From positions 868,001 to 932,000 of the forward strand of contig NW_026570247.1 in NCBI RefSeq assembly GCF_019649055.1: a stretch of 64,000 nucleotides of DNA. The letters run 5' to 3'. The notes under the pieces are model-generated. The model was not told the origin of the DNA. It did no database searches and saw only the letters and a program-made list of their open reading frames with translations. This DNA comes from Paramacrobiotus metropolitanus. Its lineage: Eukaryota > Tardigrada > Eutardigrada > Parachela > Macrobiotidae. Made by a program: the position numbers and the translations under genes. Positions 1 to 11,969 of this stretch are shown here, one piece after another (position 1 is the stretch's first letter; each line of letters opens with the position of its first letter).

Positions 1-240
1 ACTCGTTCCCTAACGGGCTTTGCACACTGGATAGTAGTGACCGCTCGGTCACCCGTTCACCTATTGAGCTCTGTGCACTGGACAGTAGTGACAGCTCAGT
101 TAATCGCTCGCTTCACGAGTTCTTTGCACGGGACAGTAGTGACCGCTCGGTCACCCGCACACCTACCGAACTATAGTGGTCACTTACTGGCCTAGCGGGC
201 TATGTCAACTAGACTATAGTGGTATTTCCGTCACTCGCTG
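1..240. repeat. Satellite-like tandem repeat, about 51-bp unit
   Basis: Three diverged units start near 20, 71 and 122. Each contains a block like GCACTGGACAGTAGTGAC, and two carry the palindrome GTGACCGCTCGGTCAC. Weaker relatives continue to about 330. No convincing coding frame overlaps it. It may be the edge of a longer array outside the window. Confidence 0.7.
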
Positions 241-479
241 AATTAACAGGTGTGTCACCGTGTGTGCACCGAACAGTGGCGGTAGTTCGATCACTGATTG
301 AACAGACAATCATGGTCGTGACTAGTGATAGTGTGGCGATAGCTGCTCGGCCGGCACTCGTGCAGAAATTGTCCTTGATGACAACTTTGCATACGTAGTT
401 GTTATTGCCGTAATAATGGTCTGTGAATACTATCTGGCCGGGTTTTCGACTACGGGCTTTCAGACTTAAACTGGCCACA

Positions 480-515
480 ATATATATAGATATATATATA
501 TATATATATATATTG
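480..515. repeat. TA microsatellite
   Basis: Nearly uninterrupted TATATA run. No other function seen. Confidence 0.9.
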
Positions 516-639
516 TTAAGCCCAGCATTGTGAATGTTGACTACCTTCCCACTGGAAATGCACCTCGTCACTCCATGTCGCAGACTGCTTGGAAGTTGGA
601 GCGCATTCTGCTTACCCTACGAAGGAGATCTAAGAAAAA

Positions 640-900
640 AATTATAGGAACAAAGAGAACCAAAAAAATACGAAACCCAGGTAGAGTAAGAAATATGAGA
701 AATCGAAAAATCTAAGAAACATATTATAAGAGCATAAATAACAAAAAAACCTAAGAAATACGAAACCTAAGAAACCATAAGGAATTAATCGAAGAAACAT
801 AAGAAACCATAAGGAATTAATCGAAGAAACATAAGAAACCATAAGAAGTAAGAAAACCCGAAAAGCATAGGAAATAAGGAAGCCTAAAAATCTTTAAATG
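640..900. repeat. A-rich minisatellite, about 34-bp unit
   Basis: Direct repeats built on GAAACATAAGAAACCATAAG are clearest at 770-850. The flanks, 640-770 and 850-900, are degenerate copies of the same purine-rich pattern. Noncoding. Confidence 0.7.
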
Positions 901-3330
901 GCGGTTGCGCTGGCGACCGCCAAAATCAGTTTCTTAGAAGTGCGTGCTGCTGTAATATTTTGCAGTGTCACGTACCTGTACGAGTACTGAATCTGTAGGT
1001 AAATAAAAAAAACCTTGTTATACGAACATGAAACAGATGATCAGGACGGGAGTGGCAACATTCTTAACGAAATTGCGTTGATAATTTCGACAAAATGTTT
1101 AGGGTTGCGATTTCTGAGTTCGCAGGAACGGGAGAACGCTGCAATAATTGTACGAGTGTGTGCCCGACTCACTAGCGGAGTTCTTGCTGTTGGAAGCCGA
1201 CACTCGACAGTATGGCAGTGCATGCAACAAGCAGAGTCAGCAGACTATTATTGCACCGAGCGCAACTGAGCTCAACTGCACCGGGTATAACAGCAGCGCT
1301 GTGATATCGACCATAAACAGACGGAAGACATCCAGTTTCAGCTCAGTCAGGAAAGCGCAGTCATATCTTGCCCGGTGGGTGTCTGTGCATCGATCAGCAC
1401 ATACATCAGTACATGCTTAAACCGTATTCAAACTGAACAGAGGAATGAGCACACGGAAACAGCGGAAACTGCGTACGTACAGATATATTAATGCCGAATC
1501 GCTAACACGCATAATAAAGCTACTCAAGTAGTCGCTATACGGTTATATTACCGTATACGCCAGTCGCCATAATATTATTACAATCCCTACGATCGTGTTC
1601 CTGTTGGTCCATACTTCATGTATCTGTAACTGCATATGTATATATGCAACATTGGGAAATGCCGTATATAATACATTGATTCTAGTCTGTTTGGATAAGA
1701 CTTTAGAGGGAAAAAATACAGATAAGCTGTGTAATTATGATAAGTTGTCGATAACCAACATTTTCAGAGGCGTCTGTGACCGGCAGTATGTAATGTCCGC
1801 CATACCCACATCTAACATTTGATACAACACCCCGCCGCAAAAATATGCCTCCCGTGCCCACCCTTAAAATCGTACTCTGGCAATAATATCACTCATGACC
1901 ACCTATTTGTGTGAAGGTTTTCGCTCGGTAGCGTTGAGGTAACGCTGGTGGCAGTTTTTAAAGGTCGCTGATTGATCTAAAACCAGCTGAAGAAGGCCGG
2001 TTTTATCAGTTTTTTGAAATCGCATCTCTGTCTCGATACATCTGTCTGCCCAGTTTAAATCGAGAAAAATTCACAACTTAAAACTGGTAAGATCGGTTTA
2101 CAACACACAGTAAAGTTTGAATAAAAAAAATCACGCTTAAAAATTAACTATAGTCTGCAGGAAACCATACAGAATTTTAGATAAACCTACATAAGCGTTT
2201 GTAATGGTGAGCCGGGGCCAGTCACTGCTTGCACTAACCGTGCAGTTTTATAACTTTGATAATGTTGCCATCTACATAATAGAGCAGTCTGCAATCTATA
2301 TAGCCGCTTCTTTTTGCAAAATGGCACCTTATGATTAAAGCCGGACCAGTCATGGCCTTAATTGACAACGGCACAATCGCTAATGAGGTGTCATTTCGGC
2401 TCTATTGTGTCATTTAGGCCCTTTGTAGCAAACGGTAACACTTGGAGGACCTCCCCCCTCCCCCTACTTGCGTGACGTAATTTAGATGCCCCCTGAACAC
2501 AATTCAAAAATATGAGCTTTTCAATTTCATAATCTGCAAGCATCGCACAACTGCAGAATATAACTTCGATGTTGAACGCTTAAGCAGATTTGCACAATGT
2601 CAGCGTAAAAGCATGGTTAGATCACTTCCATAGATAGGAAGTATTTATGACTTTATTTAGATGTTGTTATAGTAAACGACATTAAAAGGAAAACGACATT
2701 AAAAGAAGTTGTTTGATCTGATTCCGAATGGAGTTTTGTATATGCTTGTAAACCAGTCCCATATGCCTCGCGTTACTGTCTCATCTGAAATGACAATGGC
2801 TAGGCACGCTACGCCTCGTATAATCTCGGCACGCCTGATTGTGCCGTTGTAAATTCTGCTCCGTGCCCGTAAGTCTATAATGTACTAATGGCATGGGCTT
2901 CGTTTTCTCCCTCTTGACCACAGGCTCATTTCACCGACGTTTTTTTCATGACTCCGTGACATCGTTATTTACGGTGACATGACATCGTCATTTTATGGGT
3001 AACATGTTACAGAAATAGCCAAAAATGCAACCAAACAAATCAGTACATCAAAAATTATTATGTCAATAAGTAAAATATTTAGTGCTCAACGTGGAATCAA
3101 GACGACAACGGAAAGATCGGCACATGTACCGGAAACTAAGCTACGCGGTTCGTGTATGCGATCGACAGCTTAATAATCGGGGCTTTGCGTTGCTACTTGC
3201 ATGCTACACAACTAAGGACCCATCAATACAAGTTACGCCATGGCCGAACCCACAATACGGCTATTCGCTGCCGCGCGAATTAGATGTGTGCTTGTGTGAG
3301 GGCGGTGCCAAAAATGCATAGTCATCCTAT
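900..3330. other. Gene-poor stretch without recognised features
   Basis: Only short open frames without similarity or splice context were seen on either strand. Base composition is mixed and no repeat unit stands out. A short frame at 3082-3321 has no recognisable motif and is not called. Confidence 0.5.
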
Positions 3331-3334
3331 ATAT

Positions 3335-4160
3335 TAAAGCAGAGCCGTTATTCCGGAACGCTCCTGCCTCCAAAACGTTCTGATTCTCCAGAACCAGCCT
3401 AATCTTTCTGATTGGCCAGAACCCGCCTAGCGGATTTTAAGCTTTTGCGGCCCCTTAAACCTGTGCTGTTGCGCGTTTGTCCTTACCAAGTTTCCGAAAC
3501 TTAGTACCTTCACCTGTGAAAACCTTCGCCTGATAAACCGGATCCCAGCTTCAGCATTGCTCCTTACTAAGCTTCCAAACATTAGTTCTTTAAGAAACCT
3601 GATAACTTTAATTTTCTTACCGGTACCGTCTTTTAAGTCTTTAATTACCTTGCGGTACCACCTTTTAAGCCTTTAGTAACCAAAGGTCACGCGTGCGTCA
3701 CCCGCCTTTTTGAGCCTTTGGCCATCGAAGGGCACGCGTGTGGTACGTTGGCCACCGAAAGCCTTTTAAGCCTTAGGTCACCGACGGTTTTCCAAGCCTT
3801 TGCCCACTGAAGGCCTCTTAGGCTTTTGGTCACTGAAGGCCTTTTAAGCCTTTGGTCACTGAAGGCCTTTTAAGCCTTTGGTCACTGATGGCCTTTAGAC
3901 CCACTCTTTTAAGCCGTTTGTAACCGTGGGCCGCGTCAGCGCGGCGCGTAAGCGCCGCGCGTCCTGCTTGTCCGGTTTATTAAAGCAGGACTCTCTGTTC
4001 GAACAGATCCCGCCTCCAAACGTCTCTGACTGGCTAGAGCCGGCCCTGCCTTCTGATTGGCCAGAACCAGCCTTACGGCTTTCAGGCCTCTACAGCCTTT
4101 TTACCTTCGTTGTCATCAGCCCAAAGCTTTTACTCAGCTTTGGAAACCTTAGTTCCTGTA
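3335..4160. repeat. Diverged direct repeat pair with an embedded minisatellite
   Basis: Blocks at about 3335-3560 and 3975-4160 share the order: TATTAAAGCAG, CCGCCTCCAAA-like, CTGATTGGCCAGAACC, then an AAGCTT/AAGTTT palindrome region. Between them, 3690-3920 holds a 26-bp minisatellite, clearest at 3790-3895 as TGGTCACTGAAGGCC plus TTTTAAGCCTT. No gene is supported here. Confidence 0.65.
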
Positions 4161-4239
4161 CAAATTTTTACCCGATTAACAAATTCATCTGTAATAACTT
4201 TAGTCTTAGCACTTACTAAGGTTTCGAGACCTTAGTGTC

Positions 4240-4490
4240 TTTCACATGATTAGTCAGGACCACCAGATCTACCAGATCAGCAAAACTGCCAGATAAACCA
4301 TAACTACCAGATCAGCCAAAACTACCCGAACCACCAGATCAGCCAGATCTACCAAATGAATCAAAATTAGCCGGTCAGCCAGAACTATAAGATCAGCCAG
4401 AAAAACCAAAACTAGCAGTTCAGCCAGAAAACCAAATCTGCCACATCAGCCTAAAAACCAGACCAAACAGAATTAACCAGCTCTACCTTT
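4240..4490. repeat. Short degenerate repeat (CCAGATCAGCCAAAACTA type)
   Basis: About twelve imperfect copies of a 15-20 bp motif, CCAGATCAGCCA-like, run through this stretch. It lies about 200 bp upstream of the RPA14-like gene. No coding frame is supported. Confidence 0.7.
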
Positions 4491-4687
4491 CACTCTTATT
4501 CCTAAGCTTCCTTTGGCTAAGCTTTGGTGACCTTATTATTTTGATCTAACATGACACCGGTACTCATCTATATAAGTTGGGTCAATACATAACCCGTTGT
4601 TCATTCTGCATAAGCCCGTGCGAAATGTGGCATTTCTTTTTAAACATTTTGTCAGCAGATTGTTTAGATATTTGATGTGTTTTGAGA

Positions 4688-5143
4688 ATGACAGATGCTT
4701 CGCAAACTTACGTTTTGGCCGGTCAGTTGCCTTCCCAGATTGGTAAGCATATTAGGTTAATCGGTGAAATTACTAAGACATCCAAAGAAAACTGGACGCT
4801 ACATGTACGCACCCCGGACAATATTGTGATATTTCTCAATTTGTCAGAAAAGGTAAGAAAGACTCACATCATGTGCTTGGTTCGGGTTCTTAATATTTGA
4901 CAATAGTTCGAAGGACCACAATCCGGATTCATCGAAGCAAGTGGAGTTGTGACAGGCGTGAAAACAGTCAAATGTTTTTACATGAAGCGCGAGGGTCAAC
5001 CGTCGGAGCTTGCTGAGCGCTATGGCAAGTATTTCGTTATTAAGGGTAATGGCCCGGAACATAACTTAAAAAATGGGATACATACACTAAAGATTTTGAA
5101 GTTCATTCATACACTAAATTTGATTTTGATTTTAAGATTTTGA
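4688..5143 (+). CDS. RPA14/RPA3-like single-strand DNA-binding protein, two exons
   Basis: Proposed exons are 4688-4852 and 4907-5143, with a 54-bp GTAAGA...AATAG intron in phase 0. The product of about 133 residues would be one OB fold. It starts with a segment like the small RPA subunit (QLPSQIGKHIRLIGEI, strand-loop-strand up to NLSEK). Exon 2 continues with SGVVTGVKTVKC, matching the later strands and the V-E-V-x-G-x-V position in RPA3. The C-terminus departs from the family, and the last 30 residues read into a TTTTGAAG/CATACACTAA repeat, so the true end is uncertain. RPA3 is the structural subunit of the eukaryotic single-strand DNA-binding trimer. It lies 1.9 kb upstream of the Helitron Rep gene on the same strand, so it may be Helitron cargo rather than the host's own copy. 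The family call rests on pattern reading only. Confidence 0.5.
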
Positions 5144-7025
5144 ATTAAGATTTTGAATTTCATACATACACTAAATTTTTGAAGTTCATTCTAAAATCGG
5201 AAAAAATGCGATGGATCTGATATTGGTTCCATTCCGACTTTATGGCCATTTGTCTTTTGCAGCAAAGTTTCAAGAAGAGTGGGTAACAACCAGGCTTTTG
5301 ATAAGTACACAATAATGCTTTTAAACTTTTTTTCCATTTTAGTACACCGCATCTGGGCAATCGGATTTTGCGCGCTCAATCGGTTTTTAAAACAATGTAT
5401 ACTAGATAAATTCACGCTGGGGTGCATTGACAGACCGGAGCGGAACTTAAACGAAATGTCCACTACGAAAAAACTGACAAATAAAATGCTAATTTTTTTA
5501 TGAACGGTTTATTTTATTAGTTTTTAATTTTTTAGTCGCTTAGTTTTGATGAACGGGTTCGTAAGTGTTGAAGTTACGACTGAGGCAGTTAGAATAAGGA
5601 CGGAAGTCTCCCACAGGACTCAGGGAAAGCAACTGGTAAAATTTCATTGGTTTAAATGAGAAAGATAGAGCTCAAAATGTTACAGTCAAACCTTACAGTT
5701 AAGGTGTGACAAAACAAAAACATTGTTACAACGTTTTGTAAGGCTTTTAAAAAATTGCTTGTCTCGCAAAACCCCATTGGCACTACAACCGTTAAGAGAT
5801 ATCGTTTTAAAACAATGTGGTCAAGAAGGAAGAAACATCAAGTTGGGCGACAGGACTTCAAATTTGACATGTAGCATACAGTAACCTAAACGAAACCCAA
5901 GGGTTACTTAAGTTGAACAAGTGGATTGTAAAGATCGGGAAGCGGAGGTAGCGTTAGGCCTGTTAAAGTACAGTACTTGGTGGGGTAAGCCGCAAGTTTA
6001 CTGAATATTGGATGAAAGATTATGAACACGCGAACTTCAAAGATAAAACGGTTTTTTGAAAAATATTTTATAAAGTCGATATTAACCACGGGTATGGAAG
6101 TGCAGCTATAAGTTTTCATCTTCTAATGGGCAAAGAGGAATCAAGTTACCGAGGTTTTATCGTGTAGGTCCTTGATGTCGCAGATTATCACCAAAAAGTG
6201 CAAGTGGAGATATTTTTGCCGGGGTCATTAATGGCGGTCAATCGTGCGTGCAAATAAATGAGATGTATCGACAGTTTATCGTTGCGTAACGGTCAAAGTG
6301 TATTACTCGACGGTCCATCGTTACTTGCGTAACGGTCAAAAAGTATTACTGCAACAAACTTACGCCTGGGCCCGCAACAGAAAAACACCCACCAATGACA
6401 TCACGGCGGTTATTTGCGATATCTAATTCCGTAATGAACTGGCAGAACGAGCGCTGCATTGCAGCTGTATGAATCCGTTGCGACCCGGCAGTCAGCCGTG
6501 TCAGCCATGACAGCCATGACGTCACAGACAACGCATGCAGCGACGTCATAGCGGTCAGCTGCGTGACGCGCTGTGCACTACGCGGTTTCGAAAGGGACAA
6601 AAATCAATGGTTGCAGTGCCCATCTGTAAAGCCATTACGTTACAGACTTACAGTGGCCAGCTATAACATCACTGCTATCGGTGACTGTTACTTCCGTAAC
6701 GCACCTCCGTAACGAATTTCCGTAACGGACAGAAATCAACGAATGCATTGGCCTTGAATTAAGAGGACCTTCGCTTCGCTCCGGTCGATAAATAGTTTAG
6801 CTTTAGAATGGCATAAAGTATTACACAAAAGTGATTCGGAGCTTTTTCGGAGTATTTAACACCATGTATCGGGCCATTTCCCTTATAACGTGTTACGGCA
6901 TGTAACTCACAATTTTTGGGACCAAACATGATACTGAATTTAAATGAAAAGCGTGAATCACGGGCTGTCGCTTTTGTACTTTAGGAGCGTTCAGAGCTGA
7001 GCAGCCATGCACCTCAAGAGTCGGG
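5144..7025. other. Noncoding stretch with short repeats
   Basis: At 5090-5190 the unit CATACACTAA...TTTTGAA repeats. At 6270-6355 and 6690-6735 there are repeats of GTAACGGTCAAA and TTCCGTAACG. Several open frames exist but none has a recognisable motif or splice context. The 3' part may hold the 5' leader of the Helitron gene. Confidence 0.5.
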
Positions 7026-8201
7026 ATGTCTGAGGCTCTAAGGCACCAGCAGCGGCGTTCTATTTTGACTGAAGCAGAAAGGTCGCGAGAGCAAAGCGAA
7101 AGCGTAGACCGAATGCGACTGAAACGGCTAAACGAGACCGAAGAGGAAAATCAGGCCAGGCTTCTTACAGATGCGTTGCAGCATAAGAAGCGTTACAAAC
7201 AAAATCGCGCTAACAACAAAAACAGGTACGACGCTCTGTCATTTTCCGAAGAGGAAACTCTACTTTTGGAGTTGGGTGTACCGGATCGTGTATGCTCCGC
7301 CTGTGAAGCTCGGCAATTTGAAGCAGAACTTACAGGAAAGGACAAAGATGTTTTTACTACCTGTTGCCAGAAAGATGCTGTTGTGATTGACCCAACAGTA
7401 CCACAAAATTTTCCTCTACTTCAGAAGTCTCTCTTACTCGGTGAACATCGATCAAGCCCCAACTTTCTCCAGCACATACGGAAGTACAACAGCGCGCTAG
7501 CTTTCGCGTCTATCGTTGCGAAGACAGATCATCTACCAGGACGAGGCCCATGCCCCTACAGAATATCTGGCCAGTTGTATCATTTTCTTGGCCCAGCAAA
7601 AGCAGACTCGGACAAGGAACCCTCTTACGGGCAGCTATACTTTCTGGACAGCGATGACGCGGCTGAAGCCCGAGGTATTAATCAACAGAATAGACAACTG
7701 GACTTAAACTGCCTGGCAGAACTGGAAACCGTATTAAGATCGGCCAACCCCTACGCTGCAGCCTACCGCATGATGAAAGAGGTCGAAGCTATAAAAGTTC
7801 TGGAAGCACAGCAAGAAAACCGCCCGCCTCTGGACGTAAAACTGTTGTTTGACAACAATCGTCGAAAGCTAAATCGCAGATACGCAGCACCTACCAGTAA
7901 TGAAGTCGCCGCAATAATCGTCGGCGGAAGCGAGGACAGCTTCCCAAAGCACTGTTTGGCAGTGCATTGCCGATCAACTGGACTGAAAGCAATCCCTGCG
8001 CTAAATGGCGACTGTGATCCCATGTCCTACCCAGTATTTTTTCCCTCGGAACAAAAGGTTTCCACCCTGATCTGGAACGGACAAGAGGGCGCAATGAAGT
8101 ATCTCAGTTGGAGGTATGGCCGCACAAATGTCAACGGAGCAAAAGCTTTTCCTGCTTTTTTAGTCTATTGTTCGCAAGGCTACTATATCTCCAGTTTTTA
8201 G
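7026..8201 (+). CDS. Helitron Rep/helicase, N-terminal exon (broken gene, part 1)
   Basis: The frame starts at an ATG and begins with a basic, Arg/Gln-rich region typical of Helitron proteins. A Cys motif follows around residues 91-113 (CSAC...CC). Later come HIRKYNSALAFAS (about residue 146) and YRMMKEVEAIK, and near the end the conserved NRRYAAPTSNEVAAIIVG and DPMSYPVFFPS segments that precede the Rep catalytic core. The frame then runs into an intron-like AT-rich stretch. The donor is uncertain, with GTATGG near 8112 a candidate, and the next exon is entered at 8459. The gene continues at 8459-8948 and, beyond the viral insertion, at 37446. Helitron Rep is the rolling-circle transposase: a HUH nuclease fused to a PIF1-type helicase. 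Confidence 0.85.
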   Translation: MSEALRHQQRRSILTEAERSREQSESVDRMRLKRLNETEEENQARLLTDALQHKKRYKQNRANNKNRYDALSFSEEETLLLELGVPDRVCSACEARQFEAELTGKDKDVFTTCCQKDAVVIDPTVPQNFPLLQKSLLLGEHRSSPNFLQHIRKYNSALAFASIVAKTDHLPGRGPCPYRISGQLYHFLGPAKADSDKEPSYGQLYFLDSDDAAEARGINQQNRQLDLNCLAELETVLRSANPYAAAYRMMKEVEAIKVLEAQQENRPPLDVKLLFDNNRRKLNRRYAAPTSNEVAAIIVGGSEDSFPKHCLAVHCRSTGLKAIPALNGDCDPMSYPVFFPSEQKVSTLIWNGQEGAMKYLSWRYGRTNVNGAKAFPAFLVYCSQGYYISSF

Positions 8202-8458
8202 AAAGCTGAGTAATTGTTACTTTAAATAAGTTTTCAAAAGAGTAGTAAAACAAAGATTAGTAAAACTAAATAAGCTTATGAATGCTTAGTAAAACTAAAC
8301 GTTGGTAGATCAGTTAATTAATAAGTTTTAGATAGCTCAGTTAATCGGTCTTTCTATATGTTCAACAAACACCACGCAAAAGAGTAACATATCGATTTAT
8401 TAGTTTCCCGCTGTTTGCTTACTCTTACTGATCATCGCTTTTGTCTCTTAGTTTTACA
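8202..8458 (+). other. Probable Helitron intron
   Basis: AT-rich, stop-filled stretch ending in CTTAGTTTTACAG at 8446-8458, directly before a clear coding exon. Contains AGTAAAACTAA repeats related to short palindromes elsewhere in the window. The donor side is unresolved. Confidence 0.6.
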
Positions 8459-9026
8459 GTTACCGCATTGCAGACCGTGGAGATTTCAATCCAATTCTGT
8501 ATGGTAGAAAACTGTTTCAGCAATACTTGGTTGATTCATACGTGAAGGTTGAAGGATCCCGCCTTCAGTATCAGAGACTGCAGCAGAAGAAACTTCGCGT
8601 TGAAACTTATCAGGGCCTGTCCGATTACTTGGCTTCAGCAGCATCAGCACGTGGCGCCAAACCAGGCAGAACCGTTGTGCTCAGTTCAAGTTTTCCTGGG
8701 AGTCCACGTGCAATGAGACAGAATTACCAAGATGCAATGTCGCTTTGTCGCAAGTTTGGGAAACCTTTTATTTTCTTAACCATGACGTGCAATCCAAAGT
8801 GGGGGGAAATTAAGGATTACCTATACCCAGGACAACAAGCCACTGACAGACCGGATTTAGTTTCCAAAGTGTTCAAGCTTAAACTGGACGTCTTGCTCGA
8901 AGACATCGAAAAGAGAGAGATTTTCGGCCGAGTTGAGGGTTTTTGCATGGTAAGGTTTTTTTCACAGCATAAAACAAGTTTAGGTGTTTTTGATGCAAGT
9001 TTGCTAATTTATTTTAGACGATTGAG
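8459..9026 (+). CDS. Helitron Rep/helicase, exons 2 and start of 3 (broken gene, part 2)
   Basis: From the acceptor at 8458 the frame reads YRIADRGDFNPILYG, then GRKLFQQYLVDSYVKVEG and a Helitron-like core with FIFLTMTCNPKWGEI. This is the usual FxTxTxNPxW motif of the Rep N-terminal half. A 69-bp intron (GTAAGG at 8949 to TTTTAG at 9017) leads into a 3-codon stub, ACG ATT GAG, where ATTGAG (9021-9026) is the target duplication of the viral insertion. The next codons of this exon resume at 37446. The insertion lies about 20 bp before the HUH motif, so the transposase was split at its catalytic core. Confidence 0.85.
9021..9026. other. Target-site duplication, left copy (ATTGAG)
   Basis: ATTGAG directly precedes the left inverted repeat, and the same six bases directly follow the right one (37446-37451). 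Six-base duplications are the hallmark of Maverick/Polinton integrases. Confidence 0.95.
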
Positions 9027-9680
9027 TGATGAATAGTACTCAAACCGGTGCTGTTGGCGTCGCCCCTAACCCAGGGGCACAGACGGGCGGTTACCGTATA
9101 CGCCCTATGTTATAAGTAGGGGCGCACTGCCCCTGGCCCTTAACCTGCGCCCGGGCCGGGTTTTATATAAAACCCGCGCTATAGCAGCAACTTACATATT
9201 ATACAGGAATAAAGCACTTCAGCATACAGACGCTCATTCGTCTTGCCTCATTCTCTCTCTCGCTCTCTGTTTGTATACTTATACATTGCTGCCAGCAGGT
9301 GGCCAGCATGCAGGCTTAGTTTCAGCGGCTTAGTCTCTCTCTCTCTCTCTATCTCTCTATTCGCTCTCATGTGCATGCACCGAATGCACTTTCGCATTCA
9401 TGAATGCATCACTGGACATCTGCTTCACGCTCGCAGCACAGTGCATAGTCAGTCAGTGATAAGAAATCGATTTAGCATTTATTCCCATGCTCTTCACCCT
9501 GCAAATGTTTACAATTATTTTTCATTTTTTATCCATTAAAGAGGCGCCTTGTATGTTGCGGTTGCTGTTTTTGCCCTTATCAGAATTTCATATGCTAACA
9601 CGTGGACTTGTACGATGAGGTGAGTGAGAATGTGCGCGCCAGCGCGCCGTTATGCATGCATTCATTTTCAAAATTGCCAC
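9027..9680 (+). repeat. Left terminal inverted repeat
   Basis: Matches the reverse complement of 36805-37445 from the tip to about GCATTCATTTTCAAAATT, with scattered substitutions and small indels. The tip ends in TG (CA at the other end), as for retroviral-type integrases. It contains a GC hairpin region (9050-9150), a palindromic TATA, a CT-rich tract (9325-9362) and a conserved block around CAGACGCTCATTCGTCTTGC that may be transcribed leader. Confidence 0.95.
9158..9175 (+). promoter_or_regulatory. Palindromic TATA box in left inverted repeat
   Basis: GGGTTTTATATAAAACCC is a perfect 18-bp palindrome with a central TATATA. Identical copies lie at 37297-37314 (right end) and in the internal repeats at about 33863 and 34598. 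Likely core promoter for the leftmost gene, possibly bidirectional. Confidence 0.6.
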
Positions 9681-9732
9681 ATATGCAGTGCACATCTTCA
9701 TCATTTTACGAAGAGAAATACTTGCGCATGTT

Positions 9733-11969
9733 ATGCAGCTTTTTGTAAAGATGCCGCAATTAATTACGCAGTTGATTGTCACGGCAGCCGGAATAACAGT
9801 TTGTGCTGCCGTTGCATTGCAGCAACCTCTGTTAGCGAATGCCCACGGTCCCGCAGCATACATTGCGTGTCCCCATTTTTGCGTTTGCCGTGAAACATTT
9901 TGGAAATGCTCTGACAGCAAAGCAAATCTGTGGCCGTTGGATAATCAGCCATCTGCAATCGTAAAGGGAGTGCAGATGCTGGATATGACCGGATCGGACG
10001 TCAACGTTCTCCCCAACTGGCCGCCAACCCACAACTTCCCTGATCTGCAGATGATTTTTCTGTCTCAGACTGTGTTTGACGGCTCTCGCCGCTGTAGAGA
10101 GTTGGAGTGTCTGGAGAAGTTGGGACTGCGAATTATCGCCAACCGCTGCCCGGCAGGTAGAAACAGTTAACACGCACCAGCAAAGGCCCTATTATGAATG
10201 TGCCAGTCAAAGAATTATATTGAATGCTAGTTTCCTGATAAATATGACATAAATCGAACAAAAATTGTTTTAAAGGATATTTTCAGATTTACGCAGTGGA
10301 TGCGGATTTCCTCCATGCTGTTCGTGGACTTCCGCTCAACCGCCTTCTCAGCCGCCGGTCTCGACGGTTACTGAGTCTTGGTCAACCACCGCGATTCCAC
10401 GGGATAGAGACTTGAGCACCCGGGCCATGACTCCATCCGGCGCTGACGCTAGCGGTAAGACCACAGCAGCAACAACACCTTTATCAGCGGCAGCAGATGG
10501 CGACACATACAATATTAGTAGCGTGACTGCCGCAGCAGAGGCTGTTGCCAATACTACATCAGTAATAACGGGGCAAAGTACAGCAGCGTTATTATTATTG
10601 TTTTCCACTACTGCTACACTGTTGCCGTTGGCGCGGCCGCCGCTCCCGTCCACTGCAGCGGCTATCACTCGCCGGTCCACACGACGATGGACATTGACTA
10701 CCCCCACTACCGCCGTCACCACCACCACAACAACGGCAAGCGGTGGCAGTAAGCTCGTGAGTGATCTGCCAGTGGTTAAGCAGCCGCCTGACACAGCGAC
10801 TTCTCATTGGCAACAGTCAACCACAATGCGCAACCTCGTGACGCCCCCTTTCACATCAATTAGATTTTCGAGAAAGATCACACCATCAACAACGTCGTCA
10901 TCACCTCGCCCGCTCACCACCACCCCCACCACCACCGCCCCTAGCTCAAGCGTTGCCACCACGATAACAACAGCAACGCAAGGGCCTAGTGCAACGGCGA
11001 AGGTGTCAACAAGAGCCATCAGTGACGGCTTCAGACCTACGGTTCCGTTGTGGTCACCATTTGCGTTATGGCTTACGACAACGACGCCGACGCCAGTTTT
11101 CATTAACGGTAGCACCAGTGCCAGGCTTCCGCTGCACGCGCTGACATTCATACATAATGACAGTAGTGGCGACGGGGGCAGCGGAAATCATGTTCTAACT
11201 GATTCTAACGCAACATTGCTGTTGTCATCTGCTGTGGCATCCACCAGCGGCGACTTCAGCAGCAGCGCCACCACCACCACCACTGCAAGCACTACCGTCA
11301 CCACCACCACTACCACCACCAACAGCACTACTGACACCACCACGTCCAATGCATGTAATACTACCTGTCCACCTTGTATGCTTGTAGGGAGTGAGGTGCA
11401 GCGTGGACTGGCCGTAGATCCGTATACTGTAGCAGGCATAACGGTCGGCATCCTATTCCTGATCGGCCTGACGGTGCTGTGTATTGCGTGGAAGCGTGGT
11501 TTTCGCGTCGGTCGGACCGTCAACAGTGCCCGCAGCCATGATGGCGGGGCAGCACGGCCGACTGCTCCCCATGGTCGCCGAAACCGCCCCGGTCGAGATG
11601 CCGAAGCCGGGCGTGTTCCACCCCACCAGCAGCCACGCACTCCAATTTTTAGCAGAAATCGCTCGTCGGTGTCGCCGTCGCGATCAGAGCATCACTGGTT
11701 TTCACCAACAACAACCAGGAGCACGTCAAGGACACGCCATATGCCGACGCCACGTCCCAGTCCATTTGCGTCTCTCTTCGCGGCCCGTCGAGACAGGGAC
11801 CCTCTGCCACCGCCTCACCCGCATGAGGCCGTAGTCCATCACAACCCCGAGTACAATGGGCTGCCGCGGAACGACGCTGATTACATGCACCACCGCGACC
11901 ATAGCCAGGACGAAAGGATTCACCAGAACGTGGACCTTGGCGGCAACAACCCAATTCCAGCGGACGGCG
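9733..11969 (+). CDS. Type I membrane protein with Cys-rich head and mucin-like stalk, spliced
   Basis: Proposed exons are 9733-10156 and 10287-11969, joined by a 130-bp intron (GTAGAA...TTTCAG, phase 1). The start is ATG 9733 or 9751, followed by a hydrophobic signal-like segment (LIVTAAGITVCAAVAL). The head has a CPHFCVCRETFWKC pattern resembling the N-terminal cap of leucine-rich repeat proteins, with further Cys pairs after the splice. About 330 Thr/Ser-rich residues follow (TTTT runs, expected O-glycosylation), then CNTTCPPC and one membrane helix at 11429-11491 (VAGITVGILFLIGLTVLCIA). The cytoplasmic tail is basic and Pro/Arg-rich. The architecture suggests a virion or cell-surface glycoprotein. 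No fusion motif was seen and the role is inferred. Unspliced reading continues to a stop at 12001; a donor at 11970 may link it to downstream exons. Confidence 0.6.

Noticed and set aside
10348-11640. Long minus-strand frames opposite the Thr-rich membrane protein
   Set aside because: Val/Gly-rich shadows of the ACC-rich coding strand.
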